Assembly: GCA_027493945.1 (NCBI GenBank)
Contig: JAOSJU010000001.1
Location: 3,096,484 to 3,160,483, forward strand
Length of the DNA stretch: 64,000 nt
Source: Burkholderiaceae bacterium
GTDB taxonomy: Bacteria; Pseudomonadota; Gammaproteobacteria; Burkholderiales; Burkholderiaceae_E
Direction: 5' to 3'
Below the pieces are notes generated by a model, which had not been told where the DNA came from, ran no database searches, and was given only the letters and a program-made list of their open reading frames with translations. Shown piece after piece: positions 9,785-18,717 of this stretch. The position numbers and the translations under genes are program-made. The stretch's first letter is position 1. Each line of letters starts with the position of its first letter.

Positions 9785-10720
9785 ATGTCTGATCCACGTG
9801 TGAAATATGAGCAGATGATCGCTGACTTGCGTAACCAACTGCGCCCCCAGCGCGAATGGGGTGAAGGGCGCGGTGTGCTAATGGTTGTCGGTCATTTCGT
9901 AGTCGGGATTGCGGCGGGTGGTTGGTTGATATCGTTATTGTTTAATTCCCCCACAGGGTTGCTCTTGTCCTATTCACTTGGTCTTATTGGAGGCTTGACG
10001 CATCTCGGTTTTCTTGGTCATCCAGCACGTTTCTGGCGTATGGCAACGAGGGTAAAGACCTCATGGATTGCTCGCGGTTTTCTTGGTCTGACGCTGTTTT
10101 TGTTGGGTGGTCTTCTCCATTTGCCAGCAGCGCTTGAAATTCAGGGGATGTGGGTGGCGGGATCGATACCGGCGAAGTTTGGGAGCGCTCTTGCGTTAGT
10201 TGGTATGGTGATCCTCATTGGCTATATGGGTTTTGTCTACACAACATCTAAGGCAATCCCATTTTGGAACTCCCCATTACATCCAGCGCTCTATGTGGCG
10301 TACGCAGTGCGGGGTGGAGTCGCTACCGTGCTTGTGGCGCGGGCGATCGAAGCCAGCCAAGAGCAAGCTAACCAACTAATGTTTCTGTGGATTGGAGTCA
10401 CGGCGGTGGTCGGCTTGCTTCTCGCGCTAGAGTTGTACGGTGCGTACACGAATGAAAGCAATGCTGCGCGTCGTTCTGTCCGTGACTTCGTGGCCGGTCG
10501 CCTTGCTCCTTATTTTTACGGTGGGATATTAGTAATCGGTTTCGTAGTTCCAAGTTACTTGGTGTGGAACGGTGGCTCCGAACCCCCTTCCCCTGGCGTG
10601 ATGGCGATGGTAGGCGCAGCGTCTGCCGTCGGTGATTTCTTTATGAAGTACGCGACGATTCGAGCAGGAGTGCATCGACCGGTCTGGACACGGATGCGCC
10701 CTGGAGGGGTCCAAAGCTGA
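9785..10720 (+). CDS. NrfD/DmsC-type quinone-reactive membrane anchor
   Basis: A 311-residue integral membrane protein with about eight hydrophobic segments after a hydrophilic start (MSDPRVKYEQ). The glycine-rich first helix VVGHFVVGIAAGGWLISLLF and the loop GHPARFWRMATRVKTSW match the NrfD/PsrC/DmsC anchor family, which exchanges electrons and protons with the quinone pool. AGGAGAGG sits just before the ATG. With the two preceding genes it forms a complete three-subunit enzyme. The direction of electron flow (substrate oxidation to quinone, or quinol-driven reduction) cannot be decided from sequence. Confidence 0.87.
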   Translation: MSDPRVKYEQMIADLRNQLRPQREWGEGRGVLMVVGHFVVGIAAGGWLISLLFNSPTGLLLSYSLGLIGGLTHLGFLGHPARFWRMATRVKTSWIARGFLGLTLFLLGGLLHLPAALEIQGMWVAGSIPAKFGSALALVGMVILIGYMGFVYTTSKAIPFWNSPLHPALYVAYAVRGGVATVLVARAIEASQEQANQLMFLWIGVTAVVGLLLALELYGAYTNESNAARRSVRDFVAGRLAPYFYGGILVIGFVVPSYLVWNGGSEPPSPGVMAMVGAASAVGDFFMKYATIRAGVHRPVWTRMRPGGVQS

Positions 10721-10749
10721 GTTCCTGGTAGCCGAGACTGCCTGAACAG

Positions 10750-11085
10750 ATGCTAAGCCAATTCCGCCCAGAGGAAGGTCTTAACGGAGAGGATGTCGAG
10801 GCGCTTCAACAAGCGACTGATTGCGATCGGTGCACTCCTCAACTGACTATGTGCAAATATTGGGACCACTTCGAGAGGGAACACTCAGGCAGGCTTATCG
10901 CGCATCCGCGAGCCTCGGGCGTCGAATCGATCCAGCAGATGCACGCTGCTCAAAACGTCAGGATGGAAACTGCGCTGACGGGGCGAGTGACGGTGGGTTC
11001 AGTGCCGTGGATCGATGGCCCGCTGGGTCCGCGGCACGCGTATGACGCGCATTCAACTCAAGCACGATGGCTTGCATTCGCTTAA
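10750..11085 (+). CDS. Unrecognised ORF following the anchor subunit
   Basis: A 111-residue open frame starting with MLSQFRPEEGLNGEDVEALQ and containing a Cys pair, CDRC, near residue 25. It begins 30 bases after the anchor gene and runs the same way. A chaperone of the TorD type would be expected at this position, but I see no convincing TorD signature, and the second half is low in recognisable structure. It could be the remains of such a gene or a chance frame. Confidence 0.25.
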   Translation: MLSQFRPEEGLNGEDVEALQQATDCDRCTPQLTMCKYWDHFEREHSGRLIAHPRASGVESIQQMHAAQNVRMETALTGRVTVGSVPWIDGPLGPRHAYDAHSTQARWLAFA

Positions 11086-11537
11086 GCGGCCATCCACTAG
11101 GCTCTTTATGGTGACGGCGTCGCGCAGGTCGCATCCGAGCGCCAGATTGTGTCGGGAAACGGGGCTGTGAGCTGCGTCTTTCAACCAAACAGATGCTAGC
11201 TTTAGGATGTTATAGAGATGTTCGATCTTGCGGTGCTGCCTCAAAAGGCTCGTGCCTTTCACGACTGCCTCGACGAATATTGGTCGCGGGAAGCGGGCAT
11301 GGTCCTGCACCACAGCGGCGCCCATGGAGTTCTAGTCACGGCGACCAGCGATGCCGGCGAGCTGCAAGGAACTGATCCTTTGCGTCGGCGCCGAGGTGGG
11401 CTGCTTGCTCGAGAAGAGAGTCCGCGCGTCGCCGCGGCAACTACCGTGTAGCCGGATATGACCGAAAAGATAAAAGACGCTGAGCAAGGGACTTCTTCTA
11501 TTTCTTGGCGGCGCACTAAGAATTTGGCAAGCAGACT
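11086..11537. other. Stretch without a recognisable gene between anchor and ThDP enzyme genes
   Basis: About 450 bases with only short frames on both strands (for example 11218-11451 plus and 11053-11325 minus), none resembling a family I know. Together with 10750-11085 this 0.8 kb breaks an otherwise tightly packed operon and may be a decayed gene. Confidence 0.4.
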
Positions 11538-13272
11538 ATGAGAACTGCCACTCATCAACGTCGCAGTGCAGCCCACATTCTACTTGAGGCCTTGCTTGAG
11601 CAGGGCATCGAGTACATCTTCGGCAATCTTGGCACTGACCATGTCCCGCTTATCGAAGAACTGGCACGCTGGCATCAGGAAGATCGCGCCTCGCCTCAGG
11701 TGGTCTTGTGCCCTCATGAGAACACCGCAGTACACATGGCCGGGGGCTACGCCGCAGCCACTGGACGCGGACAGGCGGTGGCGGTGCATGTAGATGTGGG
11801 TACCGCCAATGCGGCAAGTGCGATGCATAACCTATTCCGTGCTCGCCTGCCGGTGCTGCTGATGGCGGGGCGTGCGCCATTCTCAAGCTATAACGAGCTG
11901 CTTGGAGGGCGTGATACCTACGTGCATTTTATCCAGGAGCCATTTGACCGAGGGCAGTTTGGTGCGGCCATATGTCAAATGGGAGTATACGTTGCCCGCC
12001 GGCGAGATCACAAAGGAGGTCATTGCACGGGCGTGCTCAGTGATGCATAGCGATTCGATGGGTCCAGCCTACCTGATGCTGCCTCGGGAAATCCTGGCGA
12101 GCGAGTGCGATTATGCACGGGCCCGGCCGTATTCTCCAGGACGTCACAGCGCAGTTAAACGTAGCGGAGTAGTCCGCGAGGTGGTGGAGAATGTTGCGAG
12201 GCGCCTAGTGGCGGCTAACGAGCCACTGCTCGTTACTGCGTACGCTGGTCGGCAGACTTCTACACCAGGTCTCATTGATCGTCTGGCACAGCTAGCTGGT
12301 GTTCGGGTGTGTGAGTTCAACACTGTGCACCTAAATATTTCACGAGACTCACCATGCTTCGGTGGTTACCAACCATCGCAGTTTGCGGAGACAGCTGACT
12401 TCGGACTATTAGTCGATGTTGACGTCCCATGGGTGCCCAAGACTACCCGCGTGAACCCTGATGCTTTTTGGGTACAAATAGACGTCGATGCAATTAAGCA
12501 GAACCTTCCAATGTGGAACTTCGCAACCGATCTGCGGATCGAGGGCGATAGCGCGGAGTGGTTGACTGCTCTCATCGACGCAGTACAAGGGTTGGCCACC
12601 CCGGCGTTCACAGCAAGAGCGGCGCGACGTGTCGAGAAGATGGCTACCATGCGCGCGGAACACATCCGTGTTATTGCCGAGATGGCTCGTCATCCTGGCG
12701 TGCCCGGTGCGCTGAATCCGCACTACATCTGTGCCGCACTTGGGCGGGCGATAAACATCGAGGATGTTGTTATCAATGAAGCTATCCGTAACGCACCTGT
12801 GGTATTCGAGCAAATACATCGTACACGACCCGGCACTCTGCTGGGTTTGTCAGGAGGCGGACTCGGGTACTCGGGAGGCATGGCGCTTGGCTACAAGCTT
12901 GCGCAACGCCATCGCCGTGTCCTCCATGTAGTCGGTGACGGTAGCTTTTATTTCGGCAATCCCAGTTCACTATACGCAGTGTCTCGTCAGTACGGCCTCC
13001 CTATCTTCAGCATCGTACTGGATAACGGTGGCTGGGCGGCGGTTAAGGAAGCGACATTACGTATGTATCCAGACGGTGACGCTCGAAGATCGAATGTCTT
13101 TCAGTCGGAGCTTGCTCCAGACCCAAACTTTGCGCGCATTGCTGAGGCGGCGGGTGCGTACGGCGAGCAACTTATCGAGCCGGATGAGGTTGAGCCAGCC
13201 ATTGTCCGGTGTCTTACGGCACTCGATCGTGGTCGTTCGGCCGTCCTTCATGTGCGGGTCGCGCACCTGTGA
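11538..13272 (+). CDS. Thiamine-diphosphate-dependent enzyme, acetolactate synthase/2-oxoacid decarboxylase superfamily (frameshifted)
   Basis: About 577 residues in the three-domain ThDP layout. The N-terminal Pyr domain has the cofactor-activating Glu in CPHENTAVHMAGGYA (about residue 62). The C-terminal PP domain has the ThDP/Mg motif starting VVGDGSFYFGNP (about 467) and ending LDNGGW. The frame breaks at a G3 run (11952-11954): removing one G joins EPFDRG to SLVRPYVKWEYTLPAGE. Relatives include acetolactate synthase, benzoylformate decarboxylase, cyclohexane-1,2-dione hydrolase and IolD. No small regulatory subunit or isoleucine/valine genes are nearby, so biosynthetic acetolactate synthase is unlikely. 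An aldehyde dehydrogenase follows 29 bases later, which fits an aldehyde product. Confidence 0.82.
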
Positions 13273-13301
13273 GAGGACACTTTTCCTCACGAGGATCAAA
13301 A

Positions 13302-14735
13302 ATGGTCGAGACTACCTGCTCCGATACGACGTCGGCCCCACTTTTCGAGCGGCGCAGTCCAATTACCGGAGCAGTGGTCACACGTGCCGTGGCCGCCAAC
13401 ATCGCGGCCGCCCGTGCCGCTGCTGATGCAGCAGCGGCAGCATTTCCGGCATGGTCGGTTATGACTCCGAATGACCGTCGCGCTAAGTTTCAGTGTGCCA
13501 TCGACCTACTCTATAAGCGAGCCGACGTCTTCATGCAGGCGATGCTCGACGAGACTGCCATTGCCGCAAGCTGGGCAAAACACAATGTGATGGGTGCCGT
13601 AGGCATGCTGCGGGAGGTCGCGGCGCTCGCAACCCAGATCACTGGTGAGGTAATTCCGTCTGATATACCCGGACGGATCGCGTTAGCGGTGCGGCGACCG
13701 GCTGGGGTGGTCCTTGGTATGGCACCCTGGAATGCGCCACTGCTCTTGGGCATACGCGCGATCGCAACCCCGCTCGTCTGCGGAAATACCGTGGTACTCA
13801 AAGCCTCCGAACTTTGCCCAGGAACGCACTGGATGATCGGTGAGCTGTTCCGTGATTCGGGTTTCCCAGACGGAGTCGTTAACGTCGTCACACATGAGGC
13901 GCAGATGGCCCCAGGAATTGTGGAGGCATTGATTACGCATCCTGCAGTGCGCCGCGTGAATTTCACAGGTTCCACGCGAGTTGGTCGTATTGTCGGCGAG
14001 TTAGCAGGGCGCCATCTGAAGCCCGCAGTACTAGAACTTGGCGGTAAATCATCGCTAATCGTGCTTGCAGATGCAGACCTTGAGCAAGCCGTGTCGGCTG
14101 CAGCCTTCGGTGCATTTGGTAATCAAGGTCAGATCTGCATGTCGACCGAGCGCATCGTTGTCGATGAGGCAGTCGCTGACGATTTCGTTTGTCACCTCAC
14201 TACTAAGGTCGCTACCTTGCGGACGCCCGATACATCGGATTCTCGAGGCCCGCTCGTACCTTTAATCAGTTGCGAAGCCGCAAAGCGTATTGAGGGGTTG
14301 GTACACGACGCGGTTGATAAGGGTGCAGTGCTACATACCCCCCTGCATGTTGAAGGTGCTTTCCTAACTCCAATCGTCCTAGATAGGGTTAAACCCGGAA
14401 TGCGTGTGTATGAGGAAGAATCATTTGGCCCTGTTGCCGCTATCGTGCGTGTGCGTGACACGGATCAGGCGGTGACCGTCGCTAACGACACCGAGTACGG
14501 ATTGGTGGCTGCAGTCTTCGGTCGTGACCTCAGTCGTACGCTGACCGTCGCGCAGAGACTGGCCGCCGGCGTATGTCACATCAACGGAGCTACCGTGAGC
14601 GGGGAACCGCAGTTGCCGTTCGGTGGCATTAAGGCTAGTGGATTCGGTCGGTTCGGCGGAAAAGCGGCGATTGCCGAGTTCACTGACCTGCAACTCGTCA
14701 CCGTGCAGACAAGTGCACAGTCGTATCCAGCTTGA
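13302..14735 (+). CDS. NAD(P)-dependent aldehyde dehydrogenase
   Basis: A 477-residue aldehyde dehydrogenase. The general base Glu lies in LELGGKSS (about 245) and the catalytic Cys in GNQGQICMSTERI (about 279). PWNAPLLLGIRAIATPL and the C-terminal LPFGGIKASGFGRFGG are typical of the benzaldehyde/vanillin/salicylaldehyde dehydrogenase group. The ATG at 13302 is chosen over the open frame from 13209 because GAGGA (13291-13295) precedes it and the earlier part overlaps the upstream gene. It probably oxidises the aldehyde released by the ThDP enzyme to an acid. An aromatic or semialdehyde substrate is plausible but not provable. Confidence 0.9.
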   Translation: MVETTCSDTTSAPLFERRSPITGAVVTRAVAANIAAARAAADAAAAAFPAWSVMTPNDRRAKFQCAIDLLYKRADVFMQAMLDETAIAASWAKHNVMGAVGMLREVAALATQITGEVIPSDIPGRIALAVRRPAGVVLGMAPWNAPLLLGIRAIATPLVCGNTVVLKASELCPGTHWMIGELFRDSGFPDGVVNVVTHEAQMAPGIVEALITHPAVRRVNFTGSTRVGRIVGELAGRHLKPAVLELGGKSSLIVLADADLEQAVSAAAFGAFGNQGQICMSTERIVVDEAVADDFVCHLTTKVATLRTPDTSDSRGPLVPLISCEAAKRIEGLVHDAVDKGAVLHTPLHVEGAFLTPIVLDRVKPGMRVYEEESFGPVAAIVRVRDTDQAVTVANDTEYGLVAAVFGRDLSRTLTVAQRLAAGVCHINGATVSGEPQLPFGGIKASGFGRFGGKAAIAEFTDLQLVTVQTSAQSYPA

Positions 14736-14784
14736 TCTTCGATGAATAATTTGCCCATGTGACATCAAAGCAAAGGAGGAGCAA

Positions 14785-15756
14785 ATGGTCCCCAAAATTA
14801 TGGCTGCGTGTTGCGTTGCCCTGTCCGGTGTTATGACAGCGGGTGTACATGCTGAAGAGTACCCGACTCGACCCGTCAGTGTAATCGTTCCATTTCCGGC
14901 GGGCGGTACACCCGACGCATTTGCACGCATCATCGCAGAGCGGATTGGCAGGAACTGGGGAAACCCAATGGTTGTTGAAGTGAAACCGGGTGCCGGAGGT
15001 TCACTCGGCGCCACTCTTGTCGCTAATAGCGCACCAGATGGTTACACGGCGCTCCTAGCAACTCTTAGTCATGTGACTAACCCAAGTCTCTCAAGTGCTG
15101 CGAACTATGATCCGGTAGGGGATTTCAAAGGGGTCGCTATACTTGCAACGGCCCCTGTTGTCGCATTGGTGCCAGCGGCAATGCCCGTTAACACGCTGAA
15201 GGAATTTGTCGAACATGTTCGACAGCGCCCGGGCGAGGTAAATTACCTCATGCCAGGAATCGGAACTTCGATGCATCTTAATACCGAGATGTTGAAGAAG
15301 ACAGCAGGAATTGACCTTGTCCCTATTCCATATAAGGGCATACCACTCGGTATTCCGGACCTAATTAGTGGGCGTCTTTCGTTCACAATGTCGCCGTTGT
15401 CGATCGCCAACCCCTTAATAAGCAAAGGTTTGTTGAGACCTTTGGCCGTTGCAGCGCCAAAACGTGTTGTGGAATTACCGGATACACCCACGTTCGCTGA
15501 AGCCGGATTTCCGGATGCTCAAGTCGTCTCATGGTATGCAATCGTAGTACCTGCGAAAACGCCTCGTCCCGTAGTGGAAAGGTTGAACCAAGAATTCAAT
15601 AAGGCAATCCGTGATCCAGAGGTGCGGAATCGGCTTGAGGCCGTTGGCGCAATTGTCTCGGAGCCAACCTCTCCGGAGAATACTGATAGCCTGCTAAAGG
15701 CTGAGGCGATGCGTTGGTCGCAGTTCTTTAGAGAGGCAAATATCAGTAGACAGTGA
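14785..15756 (+). CDS. tctC: TctC/Bug-family periplasmic solute-binding protein
   Basis: A 323-residue binding protein. A signal peptide ends at ...GVHA-EEYPTRP; the mature part starts with the family motif PTRPVSVIVPFPAGGTPDAF, followed by VVEVKPGAGGSLGATLVA and the substrate-site region NYLMPGIGTSMHLN. It has a strong ribosome site, AAAGGAGG (14772-14779), 5 bases before the ATG. It ends the catabolic operon while the membrane parts TctBA are divergently transcribed at the other end of the cluster, so it is the likely binding component of that transporter and probably captures the pathway substrate, usually a carboxylate. Confidence 0.93.
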   Translation: MVPKIMAACCVALSGVMTAGVHAEEYPTRPVSVIVPFPAGGTPDAFARIIAERIGRNWGNPMVVEVKPGAGGSLGATLVANSAPDGYTALLATLSHVTNPSLSSAANYDPVGDFKGVAILATAPVVALVPAAMPVNTLKEFVEHVRQRPGEVNYLMPGIGTSMHLNTEMLKKTAGIDLVPIPYKGIPLGIPDLISGRLSFTMSPLSIANPLISKGLLRPLAVAAPKRVVELPDTPTFAEAGFPDAQVVSWYAIVVPAKTPRPVVERLNQEFNKAIRDPEVRNRLEAVGAIVSEPTSPENTDSLLKAEAMRWSQFFREANISRQ

Positions 15757-15837
15757 ATTTGATGTGTATCTGGAATCCCGTGCGACGCTGAGCATTTATT
15801 TTTCAGCAGACCGCCCTTCGCGAGAACGAGGGCCTTA

Positions 15838-16388
15838 TTGTGAGGAAGGGTCTGTTTTCGGTCGAGAGAATCGTGGCGGTGCTCAAGCAGTCGGAATTCA
15901 GCACATCCGTGAGGGGTCTAGTATGCCAGCTTCGCATTCCGGGGCAGACGTTCTACTGCTCGAATAAGCTCAAGTTCGGGCTGCAACCTAACCATGCGCA
16001 GGAGTGGAAGCAGGCGCAGGACGAGAGTGCGGGGTGGAAGCAGCAGGTCTCCGAGATGTGCCTGGAGAAAGAACCATTCTGCAGGAGGCTGTCCAAGAAA
16101 GTAGGACGGCCGGCGCCGAAGCGCGAAATGGTGATGTATCTGATAAGCTTTTGCAGCATCAAGCGACGTTTAGGCTGTGCCCTGTTCAGACCGAGACACT
16201 CGCAGAGAACTCACCGTCACCGTGCTGTGACGAATTCGCAGTTGGCGTTGCGCCGGCCTATGCGCGAGATCGCCCGGTAGGGGTTGGATACGGCGCGGAT
16301 GCATCGATGTGTTCCTGCGCGAAGCGGGAAGGTATGGGCGAGATCAAGATCTTCGATCTGATGAAGACGTTGCGTTTGAGGCGTTGAT
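15838..16388 (+). pseudogene. Decayed IS3-family transposase (orfA plus start of orfB)
   Basis: Similarity to an IS3 (IS407-like) orfA is visible as MRKGLFSVERIVAVLKQSEF...GQTFYCSNKLKFG, then KVGRPAPKREMVMYLI and LRRPMREIAR from the start of orfB. A further piece in another frame, YGADASMCSCAKREGMGEIK, matches the family's GYRRIHVLLRREG region. Many substitutions and frame changes and no catalytic DDE core: an old, inactive remnant directly behind the catabolic operon. Confidence 0.7.
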
Positions 16389-16490
16389 CACACCTTCTTT
16401 AGGAACCGCAGTTGCCACGCTGGACCTACCTGATCCGGCGGAAGGCATCGGCAAGAATCTCAGAATTCAGACACCCTGAAAGGAGACCCC

Positions 16491-16513
16491 GGGGTGCGGC
16501 AGGAATCTTGGAC
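16491..16513 (+). repeat. Left terminal inverted repeat of the IS3 element
   Basis: Pairs with 18064-18086 over 23 bases with a single mismatch at the twelfth base (G here, A in the right end read inward). Confidence 0.85.
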
Positions 16514-16531
16514 TACCTGGAGGGGTAGTTC

Positions 16532-18060
16532 ATGTATTCATACGCGGATCGGCTTCGAGCTGTGCGGCTCTACATCAAGCTGGGCAAACGCGTCGGCCTG
16601 ACCATTCGTCAGCTCGGCTACCCGACGAAGAACGCGCTCAAACACTGGCATCGGGAGTATGAGCAACGCCTTGACTTATCTGCCGGCTACGTGCGCCGGC
16701 CGAAGTACTCGCTGGCACAGAAGGAATCGGCCGTCAAACACTACCGGAGCACGGCCGCTGCCTTGCGGCGACGATCAAGGCGCTGGGCTATCCGTCGCGG
16801 ACATTGCTTCCTGCGTGGGTCCAAGAACTGCATCCGCAGACTCGCACCCGCGTTGTTGGCCGATCCCGGGAGCTGACGCCTGCAATGAAGCAGTCCGCGG
16901 TCATCGAGTTGTGCATGCGACAAGGAAGCGCGCAGTCGGTGGCTCAAGAGCTGGGCGTGTCTCGGCCATCGCTGTACAACTGGAAGAATCAGCTACTCGG
17001 CCATGACACATCCGCATCCATGAAGCGCAAGCAAGATTCCCCGCCAAGCCCTGAACGAGCCGAGCTGGAACAGCAGGTCGATGCGCTTCGACAAGACATC
17101 CGGCGCCTACGGCTCGAGCAAGACCTGCTGAAGAAGGCGAATGAACTCCTAAAAAAAGACCCGGGCATCGACCGGCGGCTCCTGACGAACCGGGAGAAGA
17201 CGCAGCTGGTTGATGCCCTGAGACCGACGTACGCGCTGCCGGAGCTACTCCGAGAAGTGGGCTTGCCCCGCAGCTCCTACTTCTACCATCGAGCCCGGCT
17301 CGACGTCGCGGACAAGTACGTCGATGTGCGTCGCGTCATGACCGACATTTTCGAGCGCAACTATCGTTGCTACGGCTACCGCCGAATGCAGGCCTCGTTG
17401 ACCGGGCAATGCGTAAACATCTCAGAGAAGGTCGTGCGGCGCCTGATGAAGCAGGAGTGCCTGGTCGCCGTTACGAGGAAACGCCGTCGTTACGGCTCGT
17501 ACATGGGCGAGATCAGTCCGGCACCGGACAACCTCCTGAACCGCGACTTCAGCGCGACTGCGCCGAACGAGAAGTGGCTCACAGACATCACTGAGTTCCA
17601 GATCCCGGCCGGCAAGGTGTACCTATCCCCCATGGTCGATTGCTTCGATGGCATGGTCGTCAGCTGGTCGATCGGAACGCGCCCGGACGCCGAGCTCGTC
17701 AACACGATGTTGGACGCTGCCATCGAGACGGTCTCCGCCAGCGGCGATCGGCCCGTTGTGCATTCCGATCGCGGCGGCCATTACCGGTGGCCTGGATGGC
17801 TGTCACGGATCGCTGATGCGAGGCTGGTTCGCTCGATGTCGCGCAAGGGCTATTCACCAGACAACGCCGCGTGCGAAGGCTTCTTCGGCCGCCTGAAGAC
17901 CGAGCTTTTCTACGCGCGTAACTGGCTGTCCACGACCATCGAAGAGTTCATCGCGGCGTTAGACTCCTACATCCGCTGGTACAACGAAGCGCGGATCAAG
18001 ATCTCGCTGGGCTCCTGCAGCCCCATCGAGTACCGTAGGAATCTCGCGCTCGCTGCTTAA
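16532..18060 (+). CDS. IS3-family transposase (frame broken near 16745)
   Basis: The N-terminal frame (MYSYADRLRAVRLYIKLGKR) is a helix-turn-helix region. The second frame, from about 16745, continues EHGRCLAATIKALGYPSRT and includes a second HTH (SVAQELGVSRPSLYNWKNQL), a leucine-zipper-like segment and an integrase core with DDE residues in KWLTDITEF, VHSDRGGHY and ACEGFFGRLKTE. Restoring one base near 16745 (tacctggag for taccggag) would merge the frames into about 509 residues. IS3 elements often use programmed -1 frameshifting, but the position and absence of a slippery A-run argue for an indel here. Confidence 0.8.
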
Positions 18061-18063
18061 ACC

Positions 18064-18086
18064 GTCCAAGATTTCTGCCGCACCCC
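18064..18086 (-). repeat. Right terminal inverted repeat of the IS3 element
   Basis: Reverse complement begins GGGGTGCGGCAGAAATCTTG and matches the left end at 22 of 23 positions. Confidence 0.85.
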
Positions 18087-18090
18087 CCCG

Positions 18091-18345
18091 ATGAATTTTC
18101 GATGGCTGCTTCCATTACAAATTCTAGTAGCACTCGCCGTGACTACACTTTCAGTCTCTGTGTAGGCCCAGAGGCAGCACGCAAATCATTATTCCACACG
18201 ATCGATCCGTGTCCTTGTCGCATAAGCTGCGGGCGGCCCGAGCGATATGATCGCTCGAAGTCTGAGTGCAAGAATATCCGAACGACTTGGACAATCAGTA
18301 GTGGTCGAAGATCGCACCGGCGCCGGGAGTCGAGATCATCCATCG
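18091..18345 (+). pseudogene. 5' fragment of a second tctC/Bug gene
   Basis: In one frame, MNFRWLLPLQILVALAVTT looks like a signal peptide. The same frame later gives AAGGPSDMIARSLSARISER and LGQSVVVEDRTGAGS, the classic start of a mature TctC protein. Two in-frame stop codons interrupt it, and the gene ends abruptly where an IS5-type transposase fragment begins. It starts 5 bases after the right end of the IS3 element. A dead relative of the intact tctC at 14785. Confidence 0.72.
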
Positions 18346-18590
18346 CGGGCGCTTCAAGTCGATGACGGCGCAGCAGCGGCGGTGGCTCGAGCGCCGCCAG
18401 GCGATCGGGCCGGCGATCGGACATTTGGAGACCGATCATCGGATGAACCGGTGCTGGTTGGCAGGTAGCCTGGGCGATGCGCTGTATGCGGTGCTGTGTG
18501 TGGCGGGCTACAACCTGCAGCAGGCTGCTGCGCACCATCGTCCGCGGGCGCATCAGGCGACTTTCTTTCGCTCTTGGGTTGGCAGCGCGC
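18346..18590 (+). pseudogene. C-terminal fragment of an IS5-family transposase
   Basis: The translated segment RRQAIGPAIGHLETDHRMNR followed by GSLGDALYAVLCVAGYN matches the C-terminal end of IS5-type transposases (EP-x-IGHLK...GD-x-x-NA/HAVL). Nothing of the N-terminal or central DDE domain is present, and the frame degrades after about 18520. Confidence 0.6.
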
Positions 18591-18717
18591 CAATGGCTGC
18601 TCATCGCGTCGGTGACGGTGTCGCCGCCATCGCTCGATCGATCATCGCAAACCGCAGCGGCGGTAGGATGAATTTCGCAGGGCAGACTCAATGGAGCTGC
18701 ATCCGGAGGTAGTGCAA

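Larger units (their letters stand above)
16491..18086 (+). mobile_element. IS3-family insertion sequence with both ends present
   Basis: A 1596-base element. Its outer 23 bases form inverted repeats (16491-16513 and 18064-18086) that differ at one position, each beginning GGGGTGCGGCAG from the outside. CCC lies next to each end (16488-16490 and 18087-18089), consistent with the 3-base target duplication of the IS3 family, though C-runs make this ambiguous. It carries one transposase gene, interrupted by a probable one-base indel. Confidence 0.85.

Noticed and set aside
11538-13272. Two separate ThDP proteins (170 and 466 codons)
   Set aside because: They are the two parts of one enzyme broken by one extra G; each alone lacks half of the active site.
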